Shown one piece after another: positions 41,623 to 50,588 of a DNA stretch of 64,000 bases (its first letter is position 1; every line of letters starts with the position of its first letter). The DNA is from Flavobacterium sp. MFBS3-15 (GTDB lineage Bacteria; Bacteroidota; Bacteroidia; Flavobacteriales; Flavobacteriaceae). Below the pieces are notes generated by a model. That model had not been told where the DNA came from, made no database searches, and saw only the letters and a program-made list of their open reading frames with translations. The DNA is taken from assembly GCF_026107645.2 (NCBI RefSeq), contig NZ_JAPCHV010000003.1, forward strand, positions 1-64,000. Direction: 5' to 3'. The position numbers were made by a program, and so were the translations under genes.

Positions 41623-43134
41623 ATGATGAAAATGAAACTTAGAAGTGTAAAATTATCAATTGCAATGCTTGTCGCAATATCAACATTTACGGCATGCAGC
41701 GAAGAATTTCTGGAGGTGGATCCAAAGGGTACCAACCTTGAGCAGAACTATTACCGAAATGAAACAGATGCATATTCTGCACTGGTAGCAACATATGACC
41801 TGATGAGAAAGCAATCAGGCGGATTTGAGAACATGATTGCCATGCTTAACGCTGGTTCAGACGACTTCTATGCCGGCGGAGGTAACTCTTCGGATGGCGC
41901 AGGAATCCAGTCATTCTCAAATTATACCATTAATGCCACTACTATTCCTGGAAGTTTTTGGAGTGATTTCTATCAGGGAGTATTCAGGGCTAATGTCCTT
42001 CTGGAAAAACTCCCGGGCATACCAATGGATGAGGTTAAAAAAGCCCGATTTACTGCTGAGGCAAAAACATTGCGTGCTTATTACTATTTCCAGCTGGTTA
42101 CAATGTTTAAGAATATTCCGCTGTATACAACAAACCTTCTTCCTTCTGAATATTATTCCAAAACTCAGGCTGATCCTGCGGAGGTATATGCACAGATTGA
42201 ATTAGACTTAACTGAGGCCATCCCGAACCTGCCGATGACACTGGACCTTGCAACTGAAGCAGGACGTATATCTCAGGGCGCGGGTAAAGCAATACTGGGC
42301 AAGGTATACCTGTACCAAAACAAAATGCCACAGGCAGCGGCCGTATTAGCAGAAGTAAACGGTACGCCGGGTGCTACGAGTCCTTATGGCTACAGGCTGT
42401 TGGATAACTACAACGACCTTTGGGTAGTTGACAATAAATTTAATACGGAATCCATCCTTGAAGTATCACATACCAAATCCAGCCGTGCCGGATGGGGTAA
42501 CTGGGGTTCAGGATCTGATGAAGGAAACACGCTTAACGTAATGGTGGGACCACGTGGCTATGGAGCTTCTGGTGCACCTGCTTATCAGGCAGGATGGAGT
42601 TTTAACCCTGTTACTCAAAGTCTTTATAATGCTCTTCAGGGGGATCCAAGATTTGATGCAACCATCCTTGATATGACAGCTCTGGTAGCTGCCGGACAGG
42701 CGTCATACGAGCCAGGATATATGGATACAGGTTATTTCCTTAAAAAGTTCATGCCGACTGATGCCGACCTTTCAGACGAGCCGGGTGATGCCGTACTTAA
42801 CTACAGGCAGAATACTTACGCTATCCGTCTTGCGGATACTTACCTAATGGAAGCTGAAGCGCTGGGCGGTACAGGTGCAAGGGCACAAGCATTGTTAGAT
42901 GCAGTTCGTGACAGGGTAGGTTTGGATCCGGTGCCTGTATCTATGCAGGCAATATGGAACGAGCGCAGGCTGGAGCTTGCAGGTGAAGGACACCGTTGGC
43001 TTGATCTTGTGCGCACAGGCAGGGCTGCGACAATACTTGCACCAAGAGGTTTCGTAGCCGGGAAAAACGAAATATGGCCAATACCATTAAGGGAACTTGA
43101 AAACACTATGATTGAACAAAATCCAGAGTATTAA
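41623..43134 (+). CDS. SusD/RagB-family surface glycan-binding lipoprotein
   Basis: A 503-aa protein with lipobox TFTAC (lipid-modified Cys25) and an N-terminal SusD-like domain (FLEVDPKGTNLEQNYY, TLRAYYYFQLVTMF with TPR-like helices). The C-terminal RagB/SusD signature follows (AEALGGTGARAQALLDAVRDRVGL, WNERRLELAGEGHRWLDLVR). It forms the lid of the SusC transporter and binds glycan at the surface. It starts 8 nt after the susC stop. Confidence 0.95.
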   Translation: MMKMKLRSVKLSIAMLVAISTFTACSEEFLEVDPKGTNLEQNYYRNETDAYSALVATYDLMRKQSGGFENMIAMLNAGSDDFYAGGGNSSDGAGIQSFSNYTINATTIPGSFWSDFYQGVFRANVLLEKLPGIPMDEVKKARFTAEAKTLRAYYYFQLVTMFKNIPLYTTNLLPSEYYSKTQADPAEVYAQIELDLTEAIPNLPMTLDLATEAGRISQGAGKAILGKVYLYQNKMPQAAAVLAEVNGTPGATSPYGYRLLDNYNDLWVVDNKFNTESILEVSHTKSSRAGWGNWGSGSDEGNTLNVMVGPRGYGASGAPAYQAGWSFNPVTQSLYNALQGDPRFDATILDMTALVAAGQASYEPGYMDTGYFLKKFMPTDADLSDEPGDAVLNYRQNTYAIRLADTYLMEAEALGGTGARAQALLDAVRDRVGLDPVPVSMQAIWNERRLELAGEGHRWLDLVRTGRAATILAPRGFVAGKNEIWPIPLRELENTMIEQNPEY

Positions 43135-43144
43135 TAAGACAACT

Positions 43145-44047
43145 ATGAAGATAAGTAATTTAATAAAAAATGGTTTTTATACTCTTGCAGTTATTGCAAT
43201 GGGTATGATTACCGGATGTTCACCGGAGGAGGAAACCAATGGGAACCCTTTGACAATGGCCGACATGGATGCAGCCTTTACGGCAACAACGCCTGAAGGT
43301 AATGCTTATACATTTACCGGTTCCGACGATCCAAATATCCACTACCATACATGGAAATTTACTTACGACGGGCCGTACGAAGATGAAGTTGATGAGCTTG
43401 AAGAATCAAGGACTCAGGAAAATGTAAAGCAGATAACGTTTATTTATCCCGGCACTTATACAGTACAACATAGGGTTGTAGGTAAGGTTGGCGGTACAAA
43501 TTTCGTATCTCAACAAGTTTTTGAGGTTACAGACTTGTTTCTTGGCCCCAATATTGTTGTGAGCCCTAATTTTGAAGATGCCTCTGATTGGACAACTTTT
43601 AATACCAGTGGCACACAAACGGTTACATGGTCGTTTAATGCAGGAAGCGCTACTGCCAATGGCGGCGTTGCCAACGCATGGAGCGGACAGGGAATTTACC
43701 AGGCTGTTCAGGTGGAAGCCGGCACCTATCTTGTAGACATGCATGTTGAAGGGCCGGGAGGCAACGACCAGATGTGGTTTCAGGTATTTACAGGTGCTAC
43801 GCAGCCGGTAAATGGATCGGATTATGGTAGTGATCCCGAAGCTATTTTGGGGCTAAATACCTGGGCTGGTTGCGGTATTGCACCATTTAACGGCATGCTC
43901 TCATCAGTAGGTTGTGTTGGGTCCGGATCGCAGGTTGAATTCAATCAGGCGGGTACTATTTATCTTGTAATAAAAACAGGTACAGGATCTAATAACGGTG
44001 TTAAAAATATTACCGTTTCAGGTGTTTCAATGCGTAAATTGCCATAA
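43145..44047 (+). CDS. Surface lipoprotein, probable SusE/F-like glycan-binding protein
   Basis: A protein of 300 aa from the ATG at 43145 with lipobox MITGC (Cys25). A PKD-like domain comes first (about 30-135: ITFIYPGTYTVQHRVVG). The C-terminal half (about 140-300) looks like a jelly-roll carbohydrate-binding module (NFEDASDWTTF...QVEAGTYLVDMHVEG...). It lies 10 nt after susD, in the place where PULs encode surface glycan-binding proteins. Binding specificity cannot be told from the sequence. The transcript appears to end just downstream. Confidence 0.8.
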   Translation: MKISNLIKNGFYTLAVIAMGMITGCSPEEETNGNPLTMADMDAAFTATTPEGNAYTFTGSDDPNIHYHTWKFTYDGPYEDEVDELEESRTQENVKQITFIYPGTYTVQHRVVGKVGGTNFVSQQVFEVTDLFLGPNIVVSPNFEDASDWTTFNTSGTQTVTWSFNAGSATANGGVANAWSGQGIYQAVQVEAGTYLVDMHVEGPGGNDQMWFQVFTGATQPVNGSDYGSDPEAILGLNTWAGCGIAPFNGMLSSVGCVGSGSQVEFNQAGTIYLVIKTGTGSNNGVKNITVSGVSMRKLP

Positions 44048-44067
44048 AGAGTTTTTGGGTTAGTTAC

Positions 44068-44110
44068 AAATAGCCTGTGATCTTATTGCAAGAAAACAGG
44101 CTATTTTTTT
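44068..44110 (+). terminator. Terminator of the susC-susD-lipoprotein operon
   Basis: An 11-bp perfect stem AAATAGCCTGT/ACAGGCTATTT with a 17-nt loop runs into a T tract (44104-44110). GH30 and GH5 expression may depend on read-through or on a promoter in the 54 bp that follow. Confidence 0.8.
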
Positions 44111-44164
44111 AAATATCTCCTTAAAAACAGCAATTGATTCAATTGCAAAATTCCAAAAAATATA

Positions 44165-45610
44165 ATGAAAAACAGATTATTAGGCTTGAGCCTGCTATCA
44201 TTACTGTCTTTTTCAGCGCTGGGACAACAAGCGAAAAATTCGTATCCGGCAGTGGGAAACACAGTAAAAGTATATACAACAGCCGAAAAAACGCAGCTGC
44301 GCCTTTCACAATCGGCCGATCTCACCTTTACAGATTCAAAGCAGCCATTGGAGACAGAATTCTCTGTATTTGTAGAACCTGACAAAACCTTCCAGACAAT
44401 CTTGGGAATCGGTGGTGCCATAACCGATGCCAGCGCAGAAGTATTTGCCAAGTTGAGTCCCGAAAAGCAAAAAGAATTTTTGAATGCTTATTTCAGTTCC
44501 GACGGGATTGGTTATTCCATTATCAGGACCCATATCCACAGTTGCGATTTTAGCAGTGGCAGCTATACTTATATAAAAGAAGGTGATAAGAGTCTCAAGT
44601 CTTTTAATATTGACCATGATAAAAAATATCGCATCCCTCTAATAAAGCAGGCCATGAATGTTGCGGAAAACAAAATTACTTTCTACGTAAGTCCGTGGAG
44701 TCCGCCAGCATTTATGAAAGATAGTAAAAATATGCTGAGAGGTGGAAAACTGCTTCCTGAATACTACCAAACATGGGCTGACTATTATGTAAAGTTCATC
44801 AAAGCCTATGAAAAAGAAGGAATGCCTGTATGGGGGCTTACCATACAGAATGAACCAATGGCAACCCAAACTTGGGAATCTTGTATTTACACTGCCGAGG
44901 AGGAACGTGACTTCCTTAAAAATTACCTTGGGCCAACGATAAAGAAAGAGCTTGGGGATAAAAAAATTATTGTTTGGGATCATAACCGCGACCTGATGGT
45001 ACAGCGGGCAAACACCATATTTGGTGATCCTGAAGCATCAAAATATGCATGGGGAATGGGTTACCACTGGTATGAAACCTGGGCCGGGGGCAAACCAATG
45101 TTCCAAAATCTGCAAAAAGTATCGGAAGCTTATCCTGATAAACACCTTATTTTTACGGAAGGCTGTGTAGAGAAATTCGATCCTGCCCGTTACCAGTATT
45201 GGCCAAACGGCGAACGCTATGGCGAACAGATGATAAATGACTTTAATAACGGCATGGAAGGCTGGACCGACTGGAATATTCTCCTTGATGAAAAAGGCGG
45301 GCCTAATCATGTTGGAAATTTCTGTTTTGCACCAGTACATGTTGATACTAAAACAGGTGAGATAATCTATACACCTTCATATTATTATATAGGGCACTTT
45401 TCGAAATTCGTTCAGCCGGAAGCAAAACGGGTGAGTACTGCAGCAAGCAGAAGTCAGTTGCAAAGCACATCTTTTGTGAATAGCAATGGAAGGTTGGTAA
45501 CTGTAGTGATGAACAATAGTGACGAAAAAATCAAGTACAACCTGATTGTTGGTTCTGCAAAAGCAGTTGCTGAAATTCCCGCGCATGCGATACAAACATT
45601 AATTTACTAA
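44165..45610 (+). CDS. GH30 glycoside hydrolase (probable beta-1,6-glucanase or beta-glucosylceramidase type)
   Basis: A 481-aa protein with signal peptide (MKNRLLGLSLLSLLSFSALGQ). A TIM barrel is flanked by a C-terminal beta-sandwich as in GH30. Family signatures: ILGIGGAITDASAEVF, YSIIRTHIHSCDFS, YVSPWSPPAFMKD, the acid/base in TIQNEP (Glu230) and the nucleophile in IFTEGC (Glu332). GH30 is a retaining family covering glucosylceramidases, beta-1,6-glucanases and beta-xylosidases. Beside SusCD and a GH5 the best guess is a beta-1,6-glucan. It may be periplasmic, as no T9SS tail or lipobox is present. Confidence 0.92.
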   Translation: MKNRLLGLSLLSLLSFSALGQQAKNSYPAVGNTVKVYTTAEKTQLRLSQSADLTFTDSKQPLETEFSVFVEPDKTFQTILGIGGAITDASAEVFAKLSPEKQKEFLNAYFSSDGIGYSIIRTHIHSCDFSSGSYTYIKEGDKSLKSFNIDHDKKYRIPLIKQAMNVAENKITFYVSPWSPPAFMKDSKNMLRGGKLLPEYYQTWADYYVKFIKAYEKEGMPVWGLTIQNEPMATQTWESCIYTAEEERDFLKNYLGPTIKKELGDKKIIVWDHNRDLMVQRANTIFGDPEASKYAWGMGYHWYETWAGGKPMFQNLQKVSEAYPDKHLIFTEGCVEKFDPARYQYWPNGERYGEQMINDFNNGMEGWTDWNILLDEKGGPNHVGNFCFAPVHVDTKTGEIIYTPSYYYIGHFSKFVQPEAKRVSTAASRSQLQSTSFVNSNGRLVTVVMNNSDEKIKYNLIVGSAKAVAEIPAHAIQTLIY

Positions 45611-45619
45611 TAGTAACCA

Positions 45620-48600
45620 ATGAAACAGCTATATAAAATCCTTTTATTGGTATTATCGTTCTCAGCGTTCGGTCAGGGCTACCTGCATCAAAACGGGCAG
45701 AACATAGTGGACGGCAACGGCAACAACGTCCTGCTTCGCGGGATGGGGCTTGGCGGATGGATGGTACAGGAAGGCTATATGCTACAGACGGATGCCTTTG
45801 CGGGCACCCAATGGCAGATACGCGAAAAAATAACTCAGCTTATAGGAGAAGCTAATGCTGAAACTTTTTACCAGGCATATCGTAATAATGGCATTACTAA
45901 GCGGGATATCGATTCCTTGAAGGCATGGGGTTTTAACTCCGTGCGCCTCCCAATGCACTATAACTTGTACACGCTGCCGATAGAGCAGGAGCCGGTGGCA
46001 GGGCAAAACACGTGGCTTGAAGAAGGATTTCAACGTACTGACCAGCTTTTGGAATGGTGCGAACAAAATCAAATTTACCTTATTCTCGACATGCATGCCG
46101 CACCGGGCGGGCAGGGTAAGGATGCGAATATTTCCGACTATAACCCTGCTAAGCCTTCACTATGGGAAAGTGAAGCGAACAAGCAAAAGCTTATTGCACT
46201 TTGGGCAAAGCTCGCTGAAAGGTATAAGAATGAACCCTGGATAGGGGGCTACGACCTGATAAACGAACCCAACTGGGCCTTTACCGGCAGCAACCAAAAC
46301 GGTTGCGACGAAAACTCAAATGCACCTTTACGCACATTATATGTCGCTATAACAAATGCCATTCGTGCGGTAGATACTAACCATATCATCATAATCGAAG
46401 GAAATTGCTGGGGTAATAACTATAATGGAATGTTTCCGCTTTGGGACACAAATATGACCCTTAGTTTTCACAAATATTGGAACGCTAACACAGTAGGAGC
46501 CATACAGGGGATCCTGAATTTGAGGACGCAGCACAACGTCCCACTTTGGCTAGGTGAGAGTGGTGAGAACTCCAATGTTTGGTTCAGGGATGCAATATCC
46601 CTTGTTGAGTCGCTCAATATTGGATGGGCATGGTGGCCGCTGAAGAAGATAGGCAGCATAGCAGGCCCTGCGGCTGTGACCAAAACAGCTCAATACCAGC
46701 AATTGCTTGATTATTGGTCTAACGGTGGTACGCAGCCTTCTCAGGAATTTGCATTTAATGCCCTTATGCAGATTGCAGAGAATTATAAAATGCAGAATGT
46801 TACCACTAAGCCGGACGTTATTGATGCAATGTTCCGCCAGATACAAACCACAGAAACTGTGAAATATAAGACTCACAATCTTCCGGGCAAAGTTTACGCT
46901 ACAGAGTATGACCTTGGTCCGCACCTGTATGCCTACCATGACACCGATATTGCCAACTACAGGACCGATACCGGCACATTTACCGCTTGGAACAACGGAT
47001 GGGCCATGCGTAATGACGGTGTTGACATCCAGGAATCAAATGATACAGGGAACGGTTTCCATGTAAGCCATATTGTGGGGGGCGAATGGCTGCTATACAC
47101 ACTTACCCAGCAAAACCAGACTGCGTATGATATTGACATCCGATATTCAGGTATGGGTGGCGCAATCCATTTGGAAGATGCAAACGGAAGGATATCCGAA
47201 AGGATCAATCTGCCTTCTACGGGTTCGTATACTACATGGTCTACAGTCACACTTACCGATGTGCTGCTTCAGGCAGGTGAAAATAAAGTGAAAGTATATT
47301 TCGATGCAGGTTCCTTTAACCTGAACTTCGTTGAATTTAAAAACCCGACCACTTCTGCGCAGGCTGACTTTAAAGTGATTGATGCAGCTACCAATGTCCT
47401 TGGCGATAAGATTAATGTGGTTTTCAATAAGCATTTACAGTCTGGCATCGACCTTGCTTCAAGTGGACTTACCTTGAAAGTGAATGGCAATGCCGTTACC
47501 ATTAGCTCTATCGTTATGGGTACGGTGGCAAACAGCTTTGTGATTATTCCTGCTACAGCAATCAATCCGTCAGATGTGGTCACGTTTACTTATGCCGGAA
47601 GCAACCTCATTGCGGTAGATACTACTGTACATGCTGCCTTTACAGATAAGCCTGTCAGCAACCGAATAGGCAACCTCCAGCAAATATCGGGGGTTATCCA
47701 GGCGGAAAGTTTCTATGCTAACAGTGGCCTTGAACTCGAAAACACCACTGATGCAGGAGGTGGCCAAAATATAGGCTATACCGATGCAGGCGATTACCTC
47801 GAATACCTTGTAAATATTAGCCAGGCGGGTAACTACAGGATTGAGTACCGACGCTCAGGCGAAAGCCAGACAGGTGGCCTTAAGCTACAGCTGATCAATG
47901 AAAATACACAGGACATACACACCGTTACCATGACACCGACCGGTGGATGGCAGAACTGGCAGACACTCGCTACTGATGCAACACTTCCTGCCGGGCGTTA
48001 TTTCCTGAGGCTGGTAGTAACAGCACCGGGCTTTAACCTGAACTGGGTAAAATTCTCTTTCCAGGCTCCGGATTCCGATAACGATGGTGTCCCTGACACG
48101 ATTGACCAATGCCCGGGTACACCTGCAGGCACAGTAGTAGATTTCAATGGCTGCACGCTGTTCACCCTGCCTTCAAACAACTTTGCCTTGCAGGTAACGA
48201 GCGAAACATGCCGTACATCCAACAACGGAAGCATTGCAATTACAGCAGCGGCCAACCACAACTATGTGGCCACGCTAACGGGTACTGCAAACCAAACGGC
48301 CAATTTTACCACAACAACCTCTTTCAGTAATCTGGCGGCAGGTGAATACAAAGTGTGCATTACCCTTCCGGAGGCACCGGCCTTCAGCCAATGCTTTGAC
48401 GTGGTGGTTACCGAACCGGGCGACCTTTCGGTACTGCAAAGGGTAGCGGCTGACAATTATACGGTGAATCTTGAATTGGAAGGCGGAAGCCACTACACCA
48501 TAAACCTTAACGGTATGGTATATGAAACTTCGGCTAATTCTATTACCCTAGACCTTAAAGGCGGCGAGAATAATCTTGAAATAAAGACGGACAAGGAGTG

Positions 48601-48880
48601 CCAGGGTGTTTACAGGAAGACCATAATGATGGATAACAGCCTGCGTGTTTACCCGAATCCTGTTAGCGGCAACGACTTACATGTACTGATCCCCGAAGTT
48701 AAGAATGGCATTATATATGCGGAGCTGTTCTCTACACTGGGCAAGAGGGTGATTGCGGGCAATTATACTACGCAGGACAAAGTATTCACCGTAGATACAG
48801 GTTCGCTCGCGGCAGGTATTTATGTCATGAAGGTAGTAGCCGGAATGCAGGCGTATAACATTAAAATTGTAAAAGAATGA
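45620..48880 (+). CDS. Secreted GH5 glucanase with two CBM6-like modules and T9SS type A tail
   Basis: A 1086-aa protein. A signal peptide is followed by a GH5 catalytic domain (about 20-375) with RGMGLGGWMVQEGYML, reminiscent of exo-beta-1,3/1,6-glucanases; acid/base Glu216 in DLINEP and nucleophile Glu313 in WLGESGEN. Two CBM6-like jelly rolls follow (about 415-575 and 685-810: VIQAESFYANSG...YTDAGDYLEY). Between them is a SwmB-like domain. A thrombospondin-3-like calcium loop (DSDNDGVPDTIDQCPGT) comes next, and a type A sorting domain (RVYPNPVSGNDL) ends the chain. It should act on glucan at the cell surface or outside. It lies 9 nt after GH30 and overlaps the next gene by 4 nt. Confidence 0.92.
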   Translation: MKQLYKILLLVLSFSAFGQGYLHQNGQNIVDGNGNNVLLRGMGLGGWMVQEGYMLQTDAFAGTQWQIREKITQLIGEANAETFYQAYRNNGITKRDIDSLKAWGFNSVRLPMHYNLYTLPIEQEPVAGQNTWLEEGFQRTDQLLEWCEQNQIYLILDMHAAPGGQGKDANISDYNPAKPSLWESEANKQKLIALWAKLAERYKNEPWIGGYDLINEPNWAFTGSNQNGCDENSNAPLRTLYVAITNAIRAVDTNHIIIIEGNCWGNNYNGMFPLWDTNMTLSFHKYWNANTVGAIQGILNLRTQHNVPLWLGESGENSNVWFRDAISLVESLNIGWAWWPLKKIGSIAGPAAVTKTAQYQQLLDYWSNGGTQPSQEFAFNALMQIAENYKMQNVTTKPDVIDAMFRQIQTTETVKYKTHNLPGKVYATEYDLGPHLYAYHDTDIANYRTDTGTFTAWNNGWAMRNDGVDIQESNDTGNGFHVSHIVGGEWLLYTLTQQNQTAYDIDIRYSGMGGAIHLEDANGRISERINLPSTGSYTTWSTVTLTDVLLQAGENKVKVYFDAGSFNLNFVEFKNPTTSAQADFKVIDAATNVLGDKINVVFNKHLQSGIDLASSGLTLKVNGNAVTISSIVMGTVANSFVIIPATAINPSDVVTFTYAGSNLIAVDTTVHAAFTDKPVSNRIGNLQQISGVIQAESFYANSGLELENTTDAGGGQNIGYTDAGDYLEYLVNISQAGNYRIEYRRSGESQTGGLKLQLINENTQDIHTVTMTPTGGWQNWQTLATDATLPAGRYFLRLVVTAPGFNLNWVKFSFQAPDSDNDGVPDTIDQCPGTPAGTVVDFNGCTLFTLPSNNFALQVTSETCRTSNNGSIAITAAANHNYVATLTGTANQTANFTTTTSFSNLAAGEYKVCITLPEAPAFSQCFDVVVTEPGDLSVLQRVAADNYTVNLELEGGSHYTINLNGMVYETSANSITLDLKGGENNLEIKTDKECQGVYRKTIMMDNSLRVYPNPVSGNDLHVLIPEVKNGIIYAELFSTLGKRVIAGNYTTQDKVFTVDTGSLAAGIYVMKVVAGMQAYNIKIVKE

Positions 48881-49566
48881 GAAAGATACTGATAGCATTA
48901 ACGGCATCGTTATTTGCATTGGCAGGGTGTTCAAGCGATGGAGATGGCAATGGAGGTGGCAGTAATACCCAGGCCGCTGTGCCGTCTTTCCCTGAGAATA
49001 ACTCGGAATGTACTACGGGTGTTGAAGTATCGGCTACCCAAAGCAGGGTTACATTTCAATGGAGTGCTGCACCTGATACTGAGACCTATTTTGTGTACGT
49101 AAAAAACCTCACGACCCAAAATTTGCTACAATACAGTGCGGGTGGCAACCTGTCGCTTGAGGTAATACTTGATAAAGGTACTCCTTACTCATGGTATGTA
49201 AACGCTAACAAATCTAATGGTTCTACAGTAAGGAGCGACATCTGGAAGTTTTATAATGCCGGTAATGGCATAACCAACTATGCACCTTTTCCGGCCGAGG
49301 TAGTGGCACCTGCCATGAGCGCAACAGTTCACGGACCGACTGTTACCCTGCAATGGGACGGCAGCGACCTGGATAACGATATTGTAGATTATAAAGTATA
49401 CCTGGATACCAACACCAACCCGACTACACTGAAAGGCACCGTAACTACAGAATCACTGCCTAACGTGGCTGTGGTATCAGGTGGTACCTATTATTGGAAA
49501 GTGGTCACTACCGATGAGGCAGGCAACGTTACCTCTTCACCGGTATACCAGTTTAAAGTGTTTTGA
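48877..49566 (+). CDS. Lipoprotein with two fibronectin-III-like domains
   Basis: A 229-aa protein with lipobox ALAGC (Cys18). A low-complexity linker (SSDGDGNGGGSN) leads into two beta-sandwich domains (QSRVTFQWSAAPDTETYFVYV and GPTVTLQWDGSDLDNDIVDYKVYLD). The start codon overlaps the GH5 stop (ATGA), so it is translated with the GH5 enzyme. It is probably a surface accessory protein for glycan or enzyme anchoring; no enzyme motif was seen. Confidence 0.85.
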   Translation: MRKILIALTASLFALAGCSSDGDGNGGGSNTQAAVPSFPENNSECTTGVEVSATQSRVTFQWSAAPDTETYFVYVKNLTTQNLLQYSAGGNLSLEVILDKGTPYSWYVNANKSNGSTVRSDIWKFYNAGNGITNYAPFPAEVVAPAMSATVHGPTVTLQWDGSDLDNDIVDYKVYLDTNTNPTTLKGTVTTESLPNVAVVSGGTYYWKVVTTDEAGNVTSSPVYQFKVF

Positions 49567-49592
49567 TACATTTTTATTGTTTTTGTGATTCG

Positions 49593-49623
49593 GAGGCTGT
49601 CAAACGACAGCCTCTGTTTTTAT
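49593..49623 (+). terminator. Terminator of the GH30-GH5-lipoprotein operon
   Basis: A 9-bp perfect stem GAGGCTGTC/GACAGCCTC with an AAAC loop is followed by TGTTTTTAT. It marks the right end of the PUL. Confidence 0.9.
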
Positions 49624-49691
49624 ATGATGAAAGATGATTATGACAAAGAGTAAATCTTTAAATTGCAACCATCACTAATAACTATTTAAAA

Positions 49692-49961
49692 ATGCTGAAG
49701 GTATACTCTGTCTTGTTCCGGATTGTACTAGTGCTGTTTGTTGTGTTCATGTTCGCAGCGCAAATGGCAGTAGGCGTTGCGGGACACAATCAAGGATGGG
49801 GCTTTGCCGAATACCTCCTCTTGGCGTATTCGGTCCTTACATTTGCGGCACTTTGGGCATTTGCCGTAATCGCTTCGGGGAATGCAAAACAGGTTCTGCG
49901 TTATATTACCATAGTGTTGTCTGGCATTGGAACAGTGTCCTTTCTGTTTTCCTTATTATGA
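49692..49961 (+). CDS. Small membrane protein with three helices
   Basis: An 89-aa protein with three hydrophobic segments (about 5-30, 37-60 and 66-88) and almost no soluble parts. The stop TGA overlaps the ATG of the next ORF (ATGA). No family was recognised. A simple frameshift joining it to the next 37-aa membrane segment would give a four-helix protein, so the boundary should be checked. Confidence 0.65.
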   Translation: MLKVYSVLFRIVLVLFVVFMFAAQMAVGVAGHNQGWGFAEYLLLAYSVLTFAALWAFAVIASGNAKQVLRYITIVLSGIGTVSFLFSLL

Positions 49962-50071
49962 CCATCGTGAACGAAGGCTTCATCCCCGGGTTTGTGATTG
50001 CGGGCCTGTTGGTTGTTTGGATAAGCATCATGCTGACGTATTCATTGATAAAAGACAAACCGAAAACATGA
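49958..50071 (+). CDS. 37-aa single-helix membrane protein
   Basis: A short ORF, MTIVNEGFIPGFVIAGLLVV followed by WISIMLTYSLIKDKPKT, with one membrane helix and a lysine-rich C-terminus. It is linked on both sides by 4-nt ATGA overlaps (49958-49961 and 50068-50071), which favours a real coupled gene over chance. The alternative is that it is the C-terminal part of the upstream protein after a frameshift. Confidence 0.5.
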   Translation: MTIVNEGFIPGFVIAGLLVVWISIMLTYSLIKDKPKT

Positions 50072-50571
50072 AAAGACTACCGATATTAGTGATGTTTCTC
50101 TTCCTGTTATCATGCCGGGAAGACCGTGTTCTGTTGAGACAGGCCGTCACCATAGATTCGATAGCCGTGATTCATTACAATTCTGATGTGGAAGGATGCG
50201 GATTGTTTTGGGACGGCATTGAATATTATGTAACCCTGCCCTATGCCCTGAAAGGCGATACCCTTTATCTGAAGTCAGCGTACAGGGTTGTGCCCTTGGA
50301 AGACCGTTCTTTTGAGCTTCCACGCCGCCACTATTGCCTTCAATACCGCGAAACAGAACTTCCGCCCAATCCTGAATGGCAAGTAACAATTAATGAAGAT
50401 TTGCTTCAATTTAAGACGATTGCCTTGTTAGATTATAAGGAGAACCTTATCGATTCCCTTATCATTAAGCCTAATACCGTAATAAGGCTGTACCTGAATG
50501 GAAAACCTGCACAACTGAATGATTCAATAATGCAAAGTATTGAATCATTTATAAATTCACAGCGAGAGTAG
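50068..50571 (+). CDS. Small lipoprotein of unknown function
   Basis: A protein of 167 aa from the ATG at 50068; lipobox LFLLSC gives lipid-modified Cys16. The mature part is mostly beta (DSIAVIHYNSDVEGCGLFWD, YYVTLPYALKGDTLYLKSAY). It resembles no family I can name. The start overlaps the stop of the 37-aa ORF. A perfect 9-bp hairpin (GATTCAATA/TATTGAATC, 50521-50546) lies in the last codons. Confidence 0.75.
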   Translation: MKRLPILVMFLFLLSCREDRVLLRQAVTIDSIAVIHYNSDVEGCGLFWDGIEYYVTLPYALKGDTLYLKSAYRVVPLEDRSFELPRRHYCLQYRETELPPNPEWQVTINEDLLQFKTIALLDYKENLIDSLIIKPNTVIRLYLNGKPAQLNDSIMQSIESFINSQRE

Positions 50572-50588
50572 CTGTGATTACTCTTTTA
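50557..50588 (+). terminator. Weak terminator hairpin at convergent gene ends
   Basis: TCACAGC/GCTGTGA (50557-50577) is a 7-bp stem around the stop codon, followed by TTACTCTTTT. It may serve both converging transcripts. Confidence 0.45.

Noticed and set aside
49796..50071. 91-codon frame overlapping the small membrane protein
   Set aside because: Its first 54 codons are an out-of-frame reading of the 89-aa gene; only the part from 49958 is kept as a separate ORF.
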